Below, one piece after another: positions 45,247 to 53,672 of a DNA stretch of 64,000 nucleotides (positions are counted from its first letter, which is position 1; each line of letters opens with the position of its first letter). Origin of the DNA: Gammaproteobacteria bacterium (GTDB taxonomy: Bacteria; Pseudomonadota; Gammaproteobacteria; Steroidobacterales; Woeseiaceae); the NCBI GenBank assembly GCA_029863125.1, contig JAOTWB010000004.1:48802-112801 (forward strand), written 5' to 3'. The notes under the pieces were generated by a model, which did not search any database, had not been told where the DNA came from, and worked only from the letters and a program-made list of their open reading frames with translations. The position numbers and the translations under genes are program-made.

Positions 45247-47643
45247 ATGCATGATTTCGAAAAACTGGGCGCTTTCTATCTCGGCAAACGCTATGACGGC
45301 GAAGCCGACAAGCTGACGGAGGAGCTGGTCCTTTACGACTCGAAGGACCTCACGACGCATGCGGTGATCATAGGCATGACGGGGTCGGGTAAAACCGGTC
45401 TCGGTATAGGCATCCTCGAAGAAGCGGCGCTCGATCATATTCCGGTCATAGCGATCGATCCCAAAGGCGACATGGGTAACCTGTTGCTGACGTTTCCCGA
45501 GCTCCGGGCCGAGGACTTTCGTCCCTGGATCAACCCGCGCGCCGCAACGGACAAAGGTCAGACGCCCGACGAGTTTGCGGCCGCGCAGGCCGCGCTCTGG
45601 AAAAAGGGCCTTGGCGAATGGGGCCAGACCGGCGAGCGAATTGCACAGCTCAGAAAAAACGTCGATCTTGCCATCTATACGCCGGGCAGCAACTCGGGCG
45701 TACCGGTCTCGGTGCTGCAGTCTTTCGCCGCGCCCGACCAGACGCTCATTGACGACATCGACCTGTACCGCGAGCGCGTACAGTCCACGGCGACCGGCAT
45801 CCTCACACTACTCAATATTGACGCGGACCCTGTCGCCAGTCGTGAGCACATCCTTATATCGCGATTGCTCGACAACGCCTGGCGTGAAGGCCGTAGCCTC
45901 GATGTGCCGAGCCTGATCGCCGAGATCCAGAACCCGCCCATTACCAAGGTCGGCGTCATGAATCTCGATTCCTTCTTCCCGGCAAAAGACCGGTTTGCGC
46001 TTGCGATGCAATTGAACAACCTGCTCGCGGCGCCCGGATTCGAAGCCTGGATGCAGGGCACGCCGCTGAATGCCAAGAATCTCCTCTATACCGAAGAGGG
46101 CAAGCCGCGCATCTCGATCATGTCGATCGCTCATCTCGATGACGCCCAGCGAATGTTCTTCGTCTCGATGTTGCTCAACGAACTCATCGCCTGGATGCGC
46201 GCCCAGCAAGGCACTTCGAGCCTGCGCGCCATTCTCTACATGGACGAGATTTTCGGCTACATGCCGCCGGTCGCCAATCCGCCGTCCAAAAACCTGTTTC
46301 TCACGCTCCTGAAGCAGGCTCGCGCCTACGGCCTCGGCCTGGTTCTGGCGACGCAAAACCCGGTCGACCTCGACTACAAGGGTCTCTCGAATACGGGCAC
46401 CTGGTTCATCGGCCGCCTGCAAACCGAGCGCGACAAAGCGCGCGTCATGGAGGGCCTGGAGGGCGCCAGCGGCGGCAACTTCGACAAACAGCAAATGGAA
46501 CGCACGATTGCCGGGCTCGGCAAACGGCGTTTCCTGCTGCACAACGTGCACGAAGACGCCGCCGTCGTATTCAATACGCGCTGGGCGATGTCCTACCTCG
46601 CCGGCCCGCTGACGCGCGACCACATCCGCACGTTGATGTCGAAAACCAAAAGCGTCCTCGCCGCCGCCGCAAAAGCGGTCTCGAAGCCGAAGCGCAAGAG
46701 CCATGAAAGCGCACCGGCACTACCGCCATCGATTCAACAGCTTTTCGTCAAGGGGCATGGAGAAGAGATCGTTTATCACCCGCGCCTCGCAGCCGCCGGC
46801 GACATTGTTTTCACGAGCGCCCGTTACGGCATCGAAGACGAGCGGCACGTTCTGCACGCCGTCGAATTCGAAGACGGTCCGGTCGAGATCAACTGGGACA
46901 ACAGTGAGGCGCTCGACCTCCCGGTCGACAGCCTTCTCGATGCCGGCGTCGAAGGCGCCAGCTACGCGGATTGCCCCGCGGCGGCCAGTAACGCCAAATC
47001 CTATGCTCACTGGAGCAAGGACTACCAGCGCTGGCTGCGACAGAACGAGAGCATCACGCTGTACAAGAGCAAGCGATTCCGCCTGACGTCCACGGCCGGA
47101 GAAACGGAAGGCGATTTTCGCGTCAGGCTGCAGGATGCGGCCAGCGAAATCCGTGATCAGTCGATTGCAAAGATCCGTAAACGTTACGCAGGCAAAGTGA
47201 CAACGCTCGAGAATCGCCTGCTTCGCGCCGAACAGGCCATCTCACGCGAGAAACAACAGTCAAGCAAGAAAAAGCTCGATACGGCTATTTCTTTCGGCAC
47301 CGCCATCCTCGGCGCCGTGCTTGGCCGCAAGAAGTTGTCCAGCACCACGGCGACCAAGATCGGGTCTGCAATAAAGACGGCCGGCGGTGCAAGCAAAGAA
47401 GCGGCCGACGTCGAACGCGCGATGCAAACGGCAGAGAGGGTGAAGGCGGAAATCGCCGATCTCAATGCCGCTCTCGAAAAAGAGATTGCGGAACTCGACA
47501 CGGCGTTCGATGCACAGGCCGAAGAGCTTGATGAGGTTGTCGTGCGGGCCAAGAGCACGGACATTACCGTCACGCTCAGTGGCCTGGTCTGGCTGCCGTA
47601 TACGGCTGACGAAAAGGGGCGACTGCGCCCGGCCTGGAGTTAA
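45247..47643 (+). CDS. HerA-like P-loop ATPase (DUF853/YjgR type) with long C-terminal extension
   Basis: 798 residues. The N-terminal FtsK/HerA ATPase has Walker A GMTGSGKTGLG (about residues 43-53), VIAIDPKGDMGNL and Walker B ILYMDEIFGYMPP. LVLATQNPVDLDYKGLSN is a typical sensor region, and IAGLGKRRFLLHNVH follows. About 300 residues are added relative to E. coli YjgR (about 500). They include a long coiled coil (ENRLLRAEQAISREKQQSSK), a Gly/Ala hydrophobic stretch (SFGTAILGAVLGRKKLS) and a second coiled coil (AERVKAEIADLNAALEKEI). The function is unknown; no nuclease partner is adjacent. Confidence 0.88.
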   Translation: MHDFEKLGAFYLGKRYDGEADKLTEELVLYDSKDLTTHAVIIGMTGSGKTGLGIGILEEAALDHIPVIAIDPKGDMGNLLLTFPELRAEDFRPWINPRAATDKGQTPDEFAAAQAALWKKGLGEWGQTGERIAQLRKNVDLAIYTPGSNSGVPVSVLQSFAAPDQTLIDDIDLYRERVQSTATGILTLLNIDADPVASREHILISRLLDNAWREGRSLDVPSLIAEIQNPPITKVGVMNLDSFFPAKDRFALAMQLNNLLAAPGFEAWMQGTPLNAKNLLYTEEGKPRISIMSIAHLDDAQRMFFVSMLLNELIAWMRAQQGTSSLRAILYMDEIFGYMPPVANPPSKNLFLTLLKQARAYGLGLVLATQNPVDLDYKGLSNTGTWFIGRLQTERDKARVMEGLEGASGGNFDKQQMERTIAGLGKRRFLLHNVHEDAAVVFNTRWAMSYLAGPLTRDHIRTLMSKTKSVLAAAAKAVSKPKRKSHESAPALPPSIQQLFVKGHGEEIVYHPRLAAAGDIVFTSARYGIEDERHVLHAVEFEDGPVEINWDNSEALDLPVDSLLDAGVEGASYADCPAAASNAKSYAHWSKDYQRWLRQNESITLYKSKRFRLTSTAGETEGDFRVRLQDAASEIRDQSIAKIRKRYAGKVTTLENRLLRAEQAISREKQQSSKKKLDTAISFGTAILGAVLGRKKLSSTTATKIGSAIKTAGGASKEAADVERAMQTAERVKAEIADLNAALEKEIAELDTAFDAQAEELDEVVVRAKSTDITVTLSGLVWLPYTADEKGRLRPAWS

Positions 47644-47650
47644 TTCGCGG

Positions 47651-48442
47651 CTAGTCGCCCAGACAGGCGCCTGCAAATGCTTTCGTGACGCCGGCATTTT
47701 CAAGCTGGCAGGCGTTGTCGTAAGTAATGCCGTCCATGCCGCACACGGGCGCGTACTCCCGCGGACAATTCTCCCCGAGGTTCTCGCAAACACCGGCATA
47801 TTCGACGCGCACGCCGCGGCGTTCCGCCTGGCAGGCATTACCGTAAGTCAGGCCGTCAAAGCCGCAAACGGGCACAAACAGGTTCGGACATGGCCGCACG
47901 TTGCAAATGCCCTGTTTGAACGTTTTGACGCCGTCTCTCTCCGCGTGGCAGGCGTTATCGTAGGTGACCCCGTCGTCGCCACAGACCGGCGCAAATACGC
48001 GCGGACAGTTATCCGGGTCGCATCGATCCTTGCGCTGCACGGGAATGCGCTCGGCATCGGCTTCGCATCGATTGATGAATGTTCGCCCGTTCATGCCGCA
48101 GACGGGCTCCACGATGGACGGACATCCGTTCGGCGTGCAGGCTCCGAGGCCCGCGATCTCGATGCCTGACTTGAGCGCGAAGCATTCATTAATGTACGTG
48201 TTGCCATCGACAGCGCAGACCGGGTCGAAGGTCTCCGGGCATCCGTTGGCCTGTTCCGCACAGATGCCGTTGTTCGCGATCTCGATACCGGCCTGCCTTG
48301 CGACGCATTCGTTGCTATAGGTCTGTCCGTCTATGCCGCACACCGGCTCGTACTGCATCGTACAGGCCATATCCTGCGCCTCTGCGGACGGCACGAAGCC
48401 GAGCAGGAAAATTACGAGGGTTGTGGCGTAGCGTATCGTCAT
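47651..48442 (-). CDS. Exported protein of six Kazal-like inhibitor repeats
   Basis: 263 residues: a signal peptide (about 1-22, ending SAEA-QD), then six tandem Kazal-type units at residues 27-61, 68-102, 107-141, 146-180, 185-219 and 226-260. Each has exactly C-x7-C-x10-C-x14-C with the core PVCG-DG-TY-N-C. That is four cysteines per unit instead of the classical six. Linkers are 4-6 residues. Kazal domains block serine proteases by presenting a loop. The target here is unknown: a host, prey or own protease. It converges on the HerA-like gene. Confidence 0.92.
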   Translation of the reverse strand: MTIRYATTLVIFLLGFVPSAEAQDMACTMQYEPVCGIDGQTYSNECVARQAGIEIANNGICAEQANGCPETFDPVCAVDGNTYINECFALKSGIEIAGLGACTPNGCPSIVEPVCGMNGRTFINRCEADAERIPVQRKDRCDPDNCPRVFAPVCGDDGVTYDNACHAERDGVKTFKQGICNVRPCPNLFVPVCGFDGLTYGNACQAERRGVRVEYAGVCENLGENCPREYAPVCGMDGITYDNACQLENAGVTKAFAGACLGD

Positions 48443-48491
48443 GAATCAGGGGCGTCCCGTTTAAGCTTAGAGCGTCGAAACCCGGTCCGGT

Positions 48492-49109
48492 TCAACGAAT
48501 TCGAGCGGCGCCCCAGTAGTTATAGGTCAGTGCCTTGATTCCGGGAAGGTACATCCGGTTGTCGTCTTCGATCAGGAACCCGGCCTCCTCGAGGTGGGCA
48601 ACGATCTCGCGATTCATGTTGCAGCCGCCGGCGATCTTCTTCCAGGCCGGGTTCAGCCGGTCCTGCCACTTCCGTACGTTGCTATCCGGTGCCTTGCCGT
48701 GCTCGCAATACAGCAGCCGTCCCTGCGGCTTGAGGACACGGCGCATTCCGCGCAGCGCTTCCGCGACTTCCGGAATCGTGCACAACGTGTAGGTCACGAG
48801 GACGGTGTCGACGCTATCGTCGTCGAGGGGTATCTCCTCTCCCGGCAGATCGATTAACTCCACCTCCAGCGAAGACCGGGCGATGGCTTTCCTCGCAAGG
48901 CGGCGCATGCCGGCGGATGGCTCCAGCCCCCAAACGCGGCGAACCTTGCGACGATCGTAATACGGTAGATTGAGGCCGCTGCCAAACCCTATTTCAAGCA
49001 CGTCGCCTGTCGCGCGCGGCACGATTTTCTCGCGCTGCTTGCGGGCCGGCTTGACGCTGCAGGCGAGGTTGATCAGGGTCGGCAACACCCTCTCTTCGTA
49101 CCACGTCAT
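48492..49109 (-). CDS. Class I SAM-dependent methyltransferase
   Basis: 205 residues. The SAM-binding motif VLEIGFGSGLNLPYYD is followed by VWGLEPSAGMRRLA and DTVLVTYTLCTIPEVAEAL. The overall look is of the METTL7/phospholipid N-methyltransferase-like small-molecule group: the motif YDR...GLEPS and a C-terminal GCNMNREIVAHLEEAGF. The substrate cannot be told from sequence. It overlaps the YibQ-type gene by 4 bp, so they are expressed together. Confidence 0.85.
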   Translation of the reverse strand: MTWYEERVLPTLINLACSVKPARKQREKIVPRATGDVLEIGFGSGLNLPYYDRRKVRRVWGLEPSAGMRRLARKAIARSSLEVELIDLPGEEIPLDDDSVDTVLVTYTLCTIPEVAEALRGMRRVLKPQGRLLYCEHGKAPDSNVRKWQDRLNPAWKKIAGGCNMNREIVAHLEEAGFLIEDDNRMYLPGIKALTYNYWGAARIR

Positions 49110-49840
49110 CGCACGAGTTCGCTGATTGTGACCAGTTCGATACCCTGCTGGCTCAGTTTCGGCAGCTCTTTTTCGAGTAGAGCCAGCGTTGTCTCGTAAG
49201 GGTGGCCAATTGCGACCACGACACCCCGCTTTTTCGCCAGCCGTTTCATGCGCTCAAACTGCCGCGCGACGGTCGCGGGCGACGGGTCCGGATCGAGAAA
49301 TACGTCGCGTCGCACGGCCTGGACGCCGGCTTCCGTGGCCATCTGCATGGCGACGCTTTGCGCGGTTGTATAGCTGTCGACGAAAAACAGGCCATGGCGT
49401 GCGCGGATCTCTTCCATCAGCCACAGCATGTGGCCGGGATGTCTTGTCAGTAGGCTGCCCCTGTGGCCATTGACACCGACCACGTGCGGGACCGCCTGCA
49501 TTGCCGCTGCAAAGGTGGCATTAACCGCCTGTCGACTCATATCGAGATGGATGCCGATCGGTTCGTTGTCCCTGTCTTCGGCGTTCGCCTGCAGGGGCAG
49601 GTGCAGCAGCACCTCCTTGCCCTGTGCATGCGCCCAGTCCGCGAGCGCTGCTGCCCGCGGTGTCCCCGGCAGCACGGCGAATGCCAGCGGGCCCGGCAGC
49701 GCGATCGCCCGCCGGCCGGCTTCGAGCCGGTAGCCGAGGTCATCGATGATGATAGCGACCCTGGCCTGTTGTACCGCTGCCCCGCTGAACGAGGCAATCA
49801 GCAGCATCGACGCCGCAAGACAGGCTCGTGTCCAGCTCAT
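49106..49840 (-). CDS. yibQ: Divergent polysaccharide deacetylase family protein (YibQ type)
   Basis: 244 residues with a signal peptide (about 1-21). It has the family blocks ARVAIIIDDLGYRLEAGRRA, AQGKEVLLHLPLQ and VVAIGHPYETTLALLEK. E. coli YibQ lies next to EnvC and is thought to act in the periplasm on peptidoglycan or polysaccharide; activity is unproven. The family position usually reading NHMGS is here NGHRGS. It overlaps ctpA upstream (4 bp) and the methyltransferase downstream (4 bp). Confidence 0.88.
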   Translation of the reverse strand: MSWTRACLAASMLLIASFSGAAVQQARVAIIIDDLGYRLEAGRRAIALPGPLAFAVLPGTPRAAALADWAHAQGKEVLLHLPLQANAEDRDNEPIGIHLDMSRQAVNATFAAAMQAVPHVVGVNGHRGSLLTRHPGHMLWLMEEIRARHGLFFVDSYTTAQSVAMQMATEAGVQAVRRDVFLDPDPSPATVARQFERMKRLAKKRGVVVAIGHPYETTLALLEKELPKLSQQGIELVTISELVR

Positions 49841-51057
49841 TGAGCGTTGCTGTGCATTACCGGGCGAGGCTGCAGGTATTCGATCGCTTCTGCCAGCTGC
49901 GCGTCGGCTTCGCGATCGACGACACCGGAGAGAGTGAGGTCCGGATAGCCCGGCGTATCCTCGACGAAGATGTCCGGCTCGATACCAACATCCTGTATCG
50001 AGTCTCCGGACGGCGTGTAGTATCGAGACGTCGTAAGCTTTATTGCGCGGCCCCTGGACAGCGGCATAACGGTCTGCACCAGCCCTTTACCGAACGTCGG
50101 CGTACCCAGGATCAGCGCACGCTCGTGGTCCTGCAGTGCGCCTGCGACGATCTCCGATGCCGATGCGGAACCATTGTTAACGAGCACGACCATGTTGGCA
50201 CCGTCAAGAACGTCCCCGCGATGCGCCGAACGCGTGAAGCGCGAGTCGAATGATCGACCGTCGGCCGACACGATGACGCCGAAATCCAGGAAAAGATCCG
50301 AGACATCAACGGCGGCGTCGAGAACGCCCCCGGGATTATTGCGCAAATCCAGTACGAGTCCCTCCAGCATGCCCCCGCTGGCTGCCTGCAGCTCGTCAAC
50401 GGCCCGGCCGAGTTCCCGCGCCGTATTGTCGCTGAACTGGCTTACGCGAATATAGCCGAAAGATGGTGCCAGCAGCTCCTTGTGCACGCTCGCAACGCGG
50501 ATAAGCTGTCGGCGCATTTCGTGCTCTATCGCAACGTCATCGCGCAATACGGTAACCGTCACCTTGGAGCCGGCCTGTCCTCGCAAGCGTCCGACCGTCC
50601 GCTGCAGGCTCGCCATTTCGATGGCAACACCGTCCACCGCGATAATCTGGTCGCCGCTGCGAATACCGGAACGCGCGGCTGGCGAACCGGCAATAGGCGT
50701 TACGACCCGCAGCACGCCGTCGACCTCGTCAACCTCGATGCCTATGCCCGAGTAACTGCCCATGGTGCTGATGCGAATATCGTGGTACTCGCGCGCGTCG
50801 AGATACTGGGAGTGCGAATCCAGGTCGCTAACCATGCCGCGAATTGCGCTCTCGAGTAACACCGCATCGTCGACCGGCTCAACATAATCCTGCTTGACGC
50901 GCTCCAGGACTTCTGCAAACAAACGCGCCTGTTGCCAGGCGAGCTCTTCTTTGTCGAGCGTCCTTTGGCCGCCGATCAGGCCGCCGCCAACAGACAGGCT
51001 GAGGCCCAATACCAGACCGATGACAGCGACGAGAATTGCACGAACTTTCAACGACAT
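49837..51057 (-). CDS. ctpA: S41-family carboxyl-terminal processing peptidase
   Basis: 406 residues. An N-terminal signal/anchor (RAILVAVIGLVLGLSLSVG) is followed by a PDZ domain (DGVLRVVTPIAGSPAARSGI) and the protease. The catalytic Ser lies in NNGSASASEIVAGAL and the Lys in GTPTFGKGLVQ, the CtpA dyad. CtpA enzymes degrade peptidoglycan hydrolases and lipoproteins in the periplasm. Co-location with envC fits such a role. ATG 51057 gives the anchor. Confidence 0.95.
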   Translation of the reverse strand: MSLKVRAILVAVIGLVLGLSLSVGGGLIGGQRTLDKEELAWQQARLFAEVLERVKQDYVEPVDDAVLLESAIRGMVSDLDSHSQYLDAREYHDIRISTMGSYSGIGIEVDEVDGVLRVVTPIAGSPAARSGIRSGDQIIAVDGVAIEMASLQRTVGRLRGQAGSKVTVTVLRDDVAIEHEMRRQLIRVASVHKELLAPSFGYIRVSQFSDNTARELGRAVDELQAASGGMLEGLVLDLRNNPGGVLDAAVDVSDLFLDFGVIVSADGRSFDSRFTRSAHRGDVLDGANMVVLVNNGSASASEIVAGALQDHERALILGTPTFGKGLVQTVMPLSRGRAIKLTTSRYYTPSGDSIQDVGIEPDIFVEDTPGYPDLTLSGVVDREADAQLAEAIEYLQPRPVMHSNAQ

Positions 51058-51152
51058 ATTTTTTTCCGTGACACGGCCGCGCTGGCTCTCATGACAGGAT
51101 CACCGACCTTAGCACAGCATCATGATCAGAGCAGCGGACAAAGGCCGCTCTT

Positions 51153-52319
51153 TCAACTTTTGCCTCCGGGGCGCCGCGTTACCCACTGACGCGGATTGAC
51201 CGGCTGCTTGCCGCGCCGAAGCTCGAAATACAGTCCCGCCTGCGATTGTCCGCCGCTATCGCCGACAGTTGCAATAACGTCGCCCGGCGCCACCCAGTCG
51301 CCCGTGTCCTTGAGGATGGTCTCGTTATAGCCGTAAAGGCTCATGTAACCGTCACCATGATCAACAATGACAAGCAGTCCCATTCCGGCCAGCCAGTCCG
51401 CAAACGCAATCCGACCATGATAAACCGCCCGGACCTCACGGCCGCGAGGCGCTGCCAGAACCACGCCGTTCCACTTAATGCTGCCACCAACCCGAGGCTG
51501 GCCGAAATCATGCAGCAACGTGCCGGCGACCGGCCAGGTCAGCTTTCCCTTGTGCGCGCTGAACGGTTCTTCGGAGCTGATCGGGTAGTCGGACAGTATG
51601 CTGGTCAGCTCCGCAATGAGTCGTGTCAGGTCTTTTTCCTGGGCTGCGAGAAGCTCGACTTCCTCGCCTTCGCTGCGGATTTTTTGTCGCAGCGCAGCGA
51701 GTAGCGTCGCCCTTTCTTCCTGCGATCCGTTGAGCTTCGTCAGCTCGGCATAACGCGTCTGCGCCAGTTCGCCGAGGCGGGCTTCCTCCGCAGCGATCTG
51801 GCTCCGGAGCGTATCAAGTCTGCGGATTTCTGCTACGACGGCCTCGATGTTGTCGGCCCGGTAGTCATTCAGATACCGGTAGTAGACCATCAGCCGGCCC
51901 AGCATCGCCGGGTCGCGCTGATTTAGCAGCAGCCTTATCTTCTCCTGGCTACCGCTCATGTACGCAGCGCGCAGCTGTGCGGCGAGCGCCCTGGACTCCT
52001 CGTCGAGATGGGCCTCGCGCTCTGCGAGCTCGGCATCGAGTTCCTGCTTCCTGTCGGTCGCATGACGTTGCTGGCGCTCTATTTCCTTTAGCCGAATGCG
52101 CTGCTCCGAAATCGCTATTTCGGCCTCCTGCAGCTCCGCGGTCAATCGATCTCGCTCGGCAGCGCCCGCATCCATGCTCTCCTTGAGCGCGCTGATGCGC
52201 TCGCGGACGCTTTCCAGTTCGCGCTCCTTGACCTTGGTCAGCTCGCCATCTGCATCCTGCGCCTGCCCGGCCGCGGCAACGGCCAGCAGCACTGCTATAC
52301 ACATGATTCGCCACGTCAT
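51153..52319 (-). CDS. envC: Murein hydrolase activator EnvC
   Basis: 388 residues. A signal peptide ending AAGQA-QD is followed by a long coiled coil (about 25-240, e.g. LTAELQEAEIAISEQRIRLK) and a C-terminal LytM/M23 domain. The LytM zinc ligands are degenerate: the first His position reads GGSIKWNG and the HxH reads LYFELR. So, like E. coli EnvC, it should activate amidases rather than cut murein itself. It is 95 bp upstream of ctpA on the same strand. Confidence 0.95.
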   Translation of the reverse strand: MTWRIMCIAVLLAVAAAGQAQDADGELTKVKERELESVRERISALKESMDAGAAERDRLTAELQEAEIAISEQRIRLKEIERQQRHATDRKQELDAELAEREAHLDEESRALAAQLRAAYMSGSQEKIRLLLNQRDPAMLGRLMVYYRYLNDYRADNIEAVVAEIRRLDTLRSQIAAEEARLGELAQTRYAELTKLNGSQEERATLLAALRQKIRSEGEEVELLAAQEKDLTRLIAELTSILSDYPISSEEPFSAHKGKLTWPVAGTLLHDFGQPRVGGSIKWNGVVLAAPRGREVRAVYHGRIAFADWLAGMGLLVIVDHGDGYMSLYGYNETILKDTGDWVAPGDVIATVGDSGGQSQAGLYFELRRGKQPVNPRQWVTRRPGGKS

Positions 52320-52343
52320 GAGCGCGAGTGTAGGGCCTCGAGG

Positions 52344-52372
52344 CTGTGACCGCCCGCCAATACGCGTATAAT
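52344..52372 (+). promoter_or_regulatory. Promoter of the rhodanese-grxC-secB-gpsA operon
   Basis: A perfect -10 TATAAT (52367-52372) with a weak -35 CTGTGA (52344-52349) 17 bp upstream, in the 106-bp gap between divergent envC and the rhodanese gene. Confidence 0.55.
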
Positions 52373-52425
52373 CTCGCCTTTAGATATCGCCAAGGCGCCC
52401 GCGCGCGCGCCGAAATTATTGATTC

Positions 52426-52887
52426 ATGGACAAATTTCTAGAATTCACGAGCAACCACGTGTTGCTGGTGTCCGCACTGATGATCAGCTTTTTTCTTGTG
52501 GTCTTCACGGAGTTGCGCCGCAAGGCCAGCGGACTCGTGAACGTGGAAGCCGGCGACGCCGTCAAGCTGATCAACAACGATGCGCTTGTCATAGACATTC
52601 GCAGCCCGGACGCTTTCGCGCGCGGCCATATCGTCAACGCAAGGAACATTCCCGCCGACGAGCTGGACGCCAAGATCGAACAGCTTTCCAAATACAAGTC
52701 GACGCCGATCGTTGCTGTTTGTGACGCCGGCATTACGACCACACGAACGGTCACAAAGCTCCGTAACTCAGGGTTCGAAAGTGTTTTTGGCCTGAAAGGC
52801 GGAATGTCGGGCTGGGGCCAGGCGGGACTGCCTGTCGTAACCGGCAAAAAAACCCGCAGCAAGTCGGAAAAGCAAAAGAAGCGATAA
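52426..52887 (+). CDS. yibN: Membrane-anchored rhodanese-domain protein (YibN type)
   Basis: 153 residues. An N-terminal membrane helix (HVLLVSALMISFFLVVFTEL) is followed by a single rhodanese domain with the active-site Cys in IVAVCDAGITTTRT. The C-terminal tail is strongly basic (KKTRSKSEKQKKR). YibN precedes grxC-secB-gpsA in E. coli in the same order. It probably handles sulfur transfer or has a structural role at the inner membrane. Confidence 0.9.
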   Translation: MDKFLEFTSNHVLLVSALMISFFLVVFTELRRKASGLVNVEAGDAVKLINNDALVIDIRSPDAFARGHIVNARNIPADELDAKIEQLSKYKSTPIVAVCDAGITTTRTVTKLRNSGFESVFGLKGGMSGWGQAGLPVVTGKKTRSKSEKQKKR

Positions 52888-52891
52888 AAAA

Positions 52892-53164
52892 GTGGGCACC
52901 AGCAATAGCAGCAAGCCGGTTACGATGTACGGCAATACGAGCTGCCCTTTTTGCGGCGCTGCACGGATGCTGCTTACGCGAAGGGGTATCGAATTTGAGG
53001 ATATAATCGTCACCGACGATCCCTCGCTGCTCGAAGAAATGCGGGAAAGAAGCGGTTGCCGAACGGTGCCGCAAATATTTATCGGCGATACGGCTATTGG
53101 CGGCTTCGACGAACTAAGCGCTCTCGACACGAGTGGGGAGCTCGATAAAATGCTTGCCGGCTGA
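52892..53164 (+). CDS. grxC: Glutaredoxin 3
   Basis: 90-residue class I glutaredoxin. It carries a CPFC active site (TSCPFCGAARMLL), where the common version is CPYC. The cis-Pro segment RTVPQIFIGD and the glutathione-binding GGFDEL follow. The GTG start at 52892 is 4 bp after the rhodanese stop. It keeps cytoplasmic thiols reduced with glutathione. Confidence 0.94.
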   Translation: MGTSNSSKPVTMYGNTSCPFCGAARMLLTRRGIEFEDIIVTDDPSLLEEMRERSGCRTVPQIFIGDTAIGGFDELSALDTSGELDKMLAG

Positions 53165-53198
53165 TGCGGCGGCCATCGATTAGATAACAGGACGAACC

Positions 53199-53672
53199 AT
53201 GGCAGAAGAAGAAAAAACCGCTGAAAAGCGTTTGTCGATTACAAAAATCTACATGAAAGATTTTTCATTCGAATCACCGCAGTCCCCGACAATTTTCCGG
53301 CGGGATGAATGGAAGCCGCAGACGAACCTCAACCTTCGCAGCGCGCACAAGGCCGTTGAAGACGATCTCCATGAAATCGTGCTGACCATTACCATCGAAG
53401 CAAAAGAAGCTGACAAGACCTGTTTCCTCGTGGAGCTGCAGCAGGCCGGCCTTTTTGAAATTGCCGGCTACGAGGGCGAGGAGCTGCAGGCGATCGTCGG
53501 CAGCTTCTGTCCCAATATCCTGTTCCCGTATGCCCGCGAGTCGATCGCCTCGATGATTCAAAAGGGCGGCTTCCCGGAGTTCGTTCTGCAGCCCATCAAT
53601 TTTGACGCCCTGTACATGCAGTCGAAGCAGCAGCAGATGACCGCTACCGCCGAGGATGCGGAGAAACACTGA
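53199..53672 (+). CDS. secB: Protein-export chaperone SecB
   Basis: 157 residues. It is a tetrameric holdase that passes unfolded preproteins to SecA. It has ITKIYMKDFSFESPQSP, EAKEADKTCFLVELQQAGLFEI and the family block CPNILFPYARESIASMIQKGGFP. ATG 53199 follows AACAGGA. The stop TGA (53670-53672) overlaps the likely ATT start of gpsA by one base. Confidence 0.97.
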   Translation: MAEEEKTAEKRLSITKIYMKDFSFESPQSPTIFRRDEWKPQTNLNLRSAHKAVEDDLHEIVLTITIEAKEADKTCFLVELQQAGLFEIAGYEGEELQAIVGSFCPNILFPYARESIASMIQKGGFPEFVLQPINFDALYMQSKQQQMTATAEDAEKH

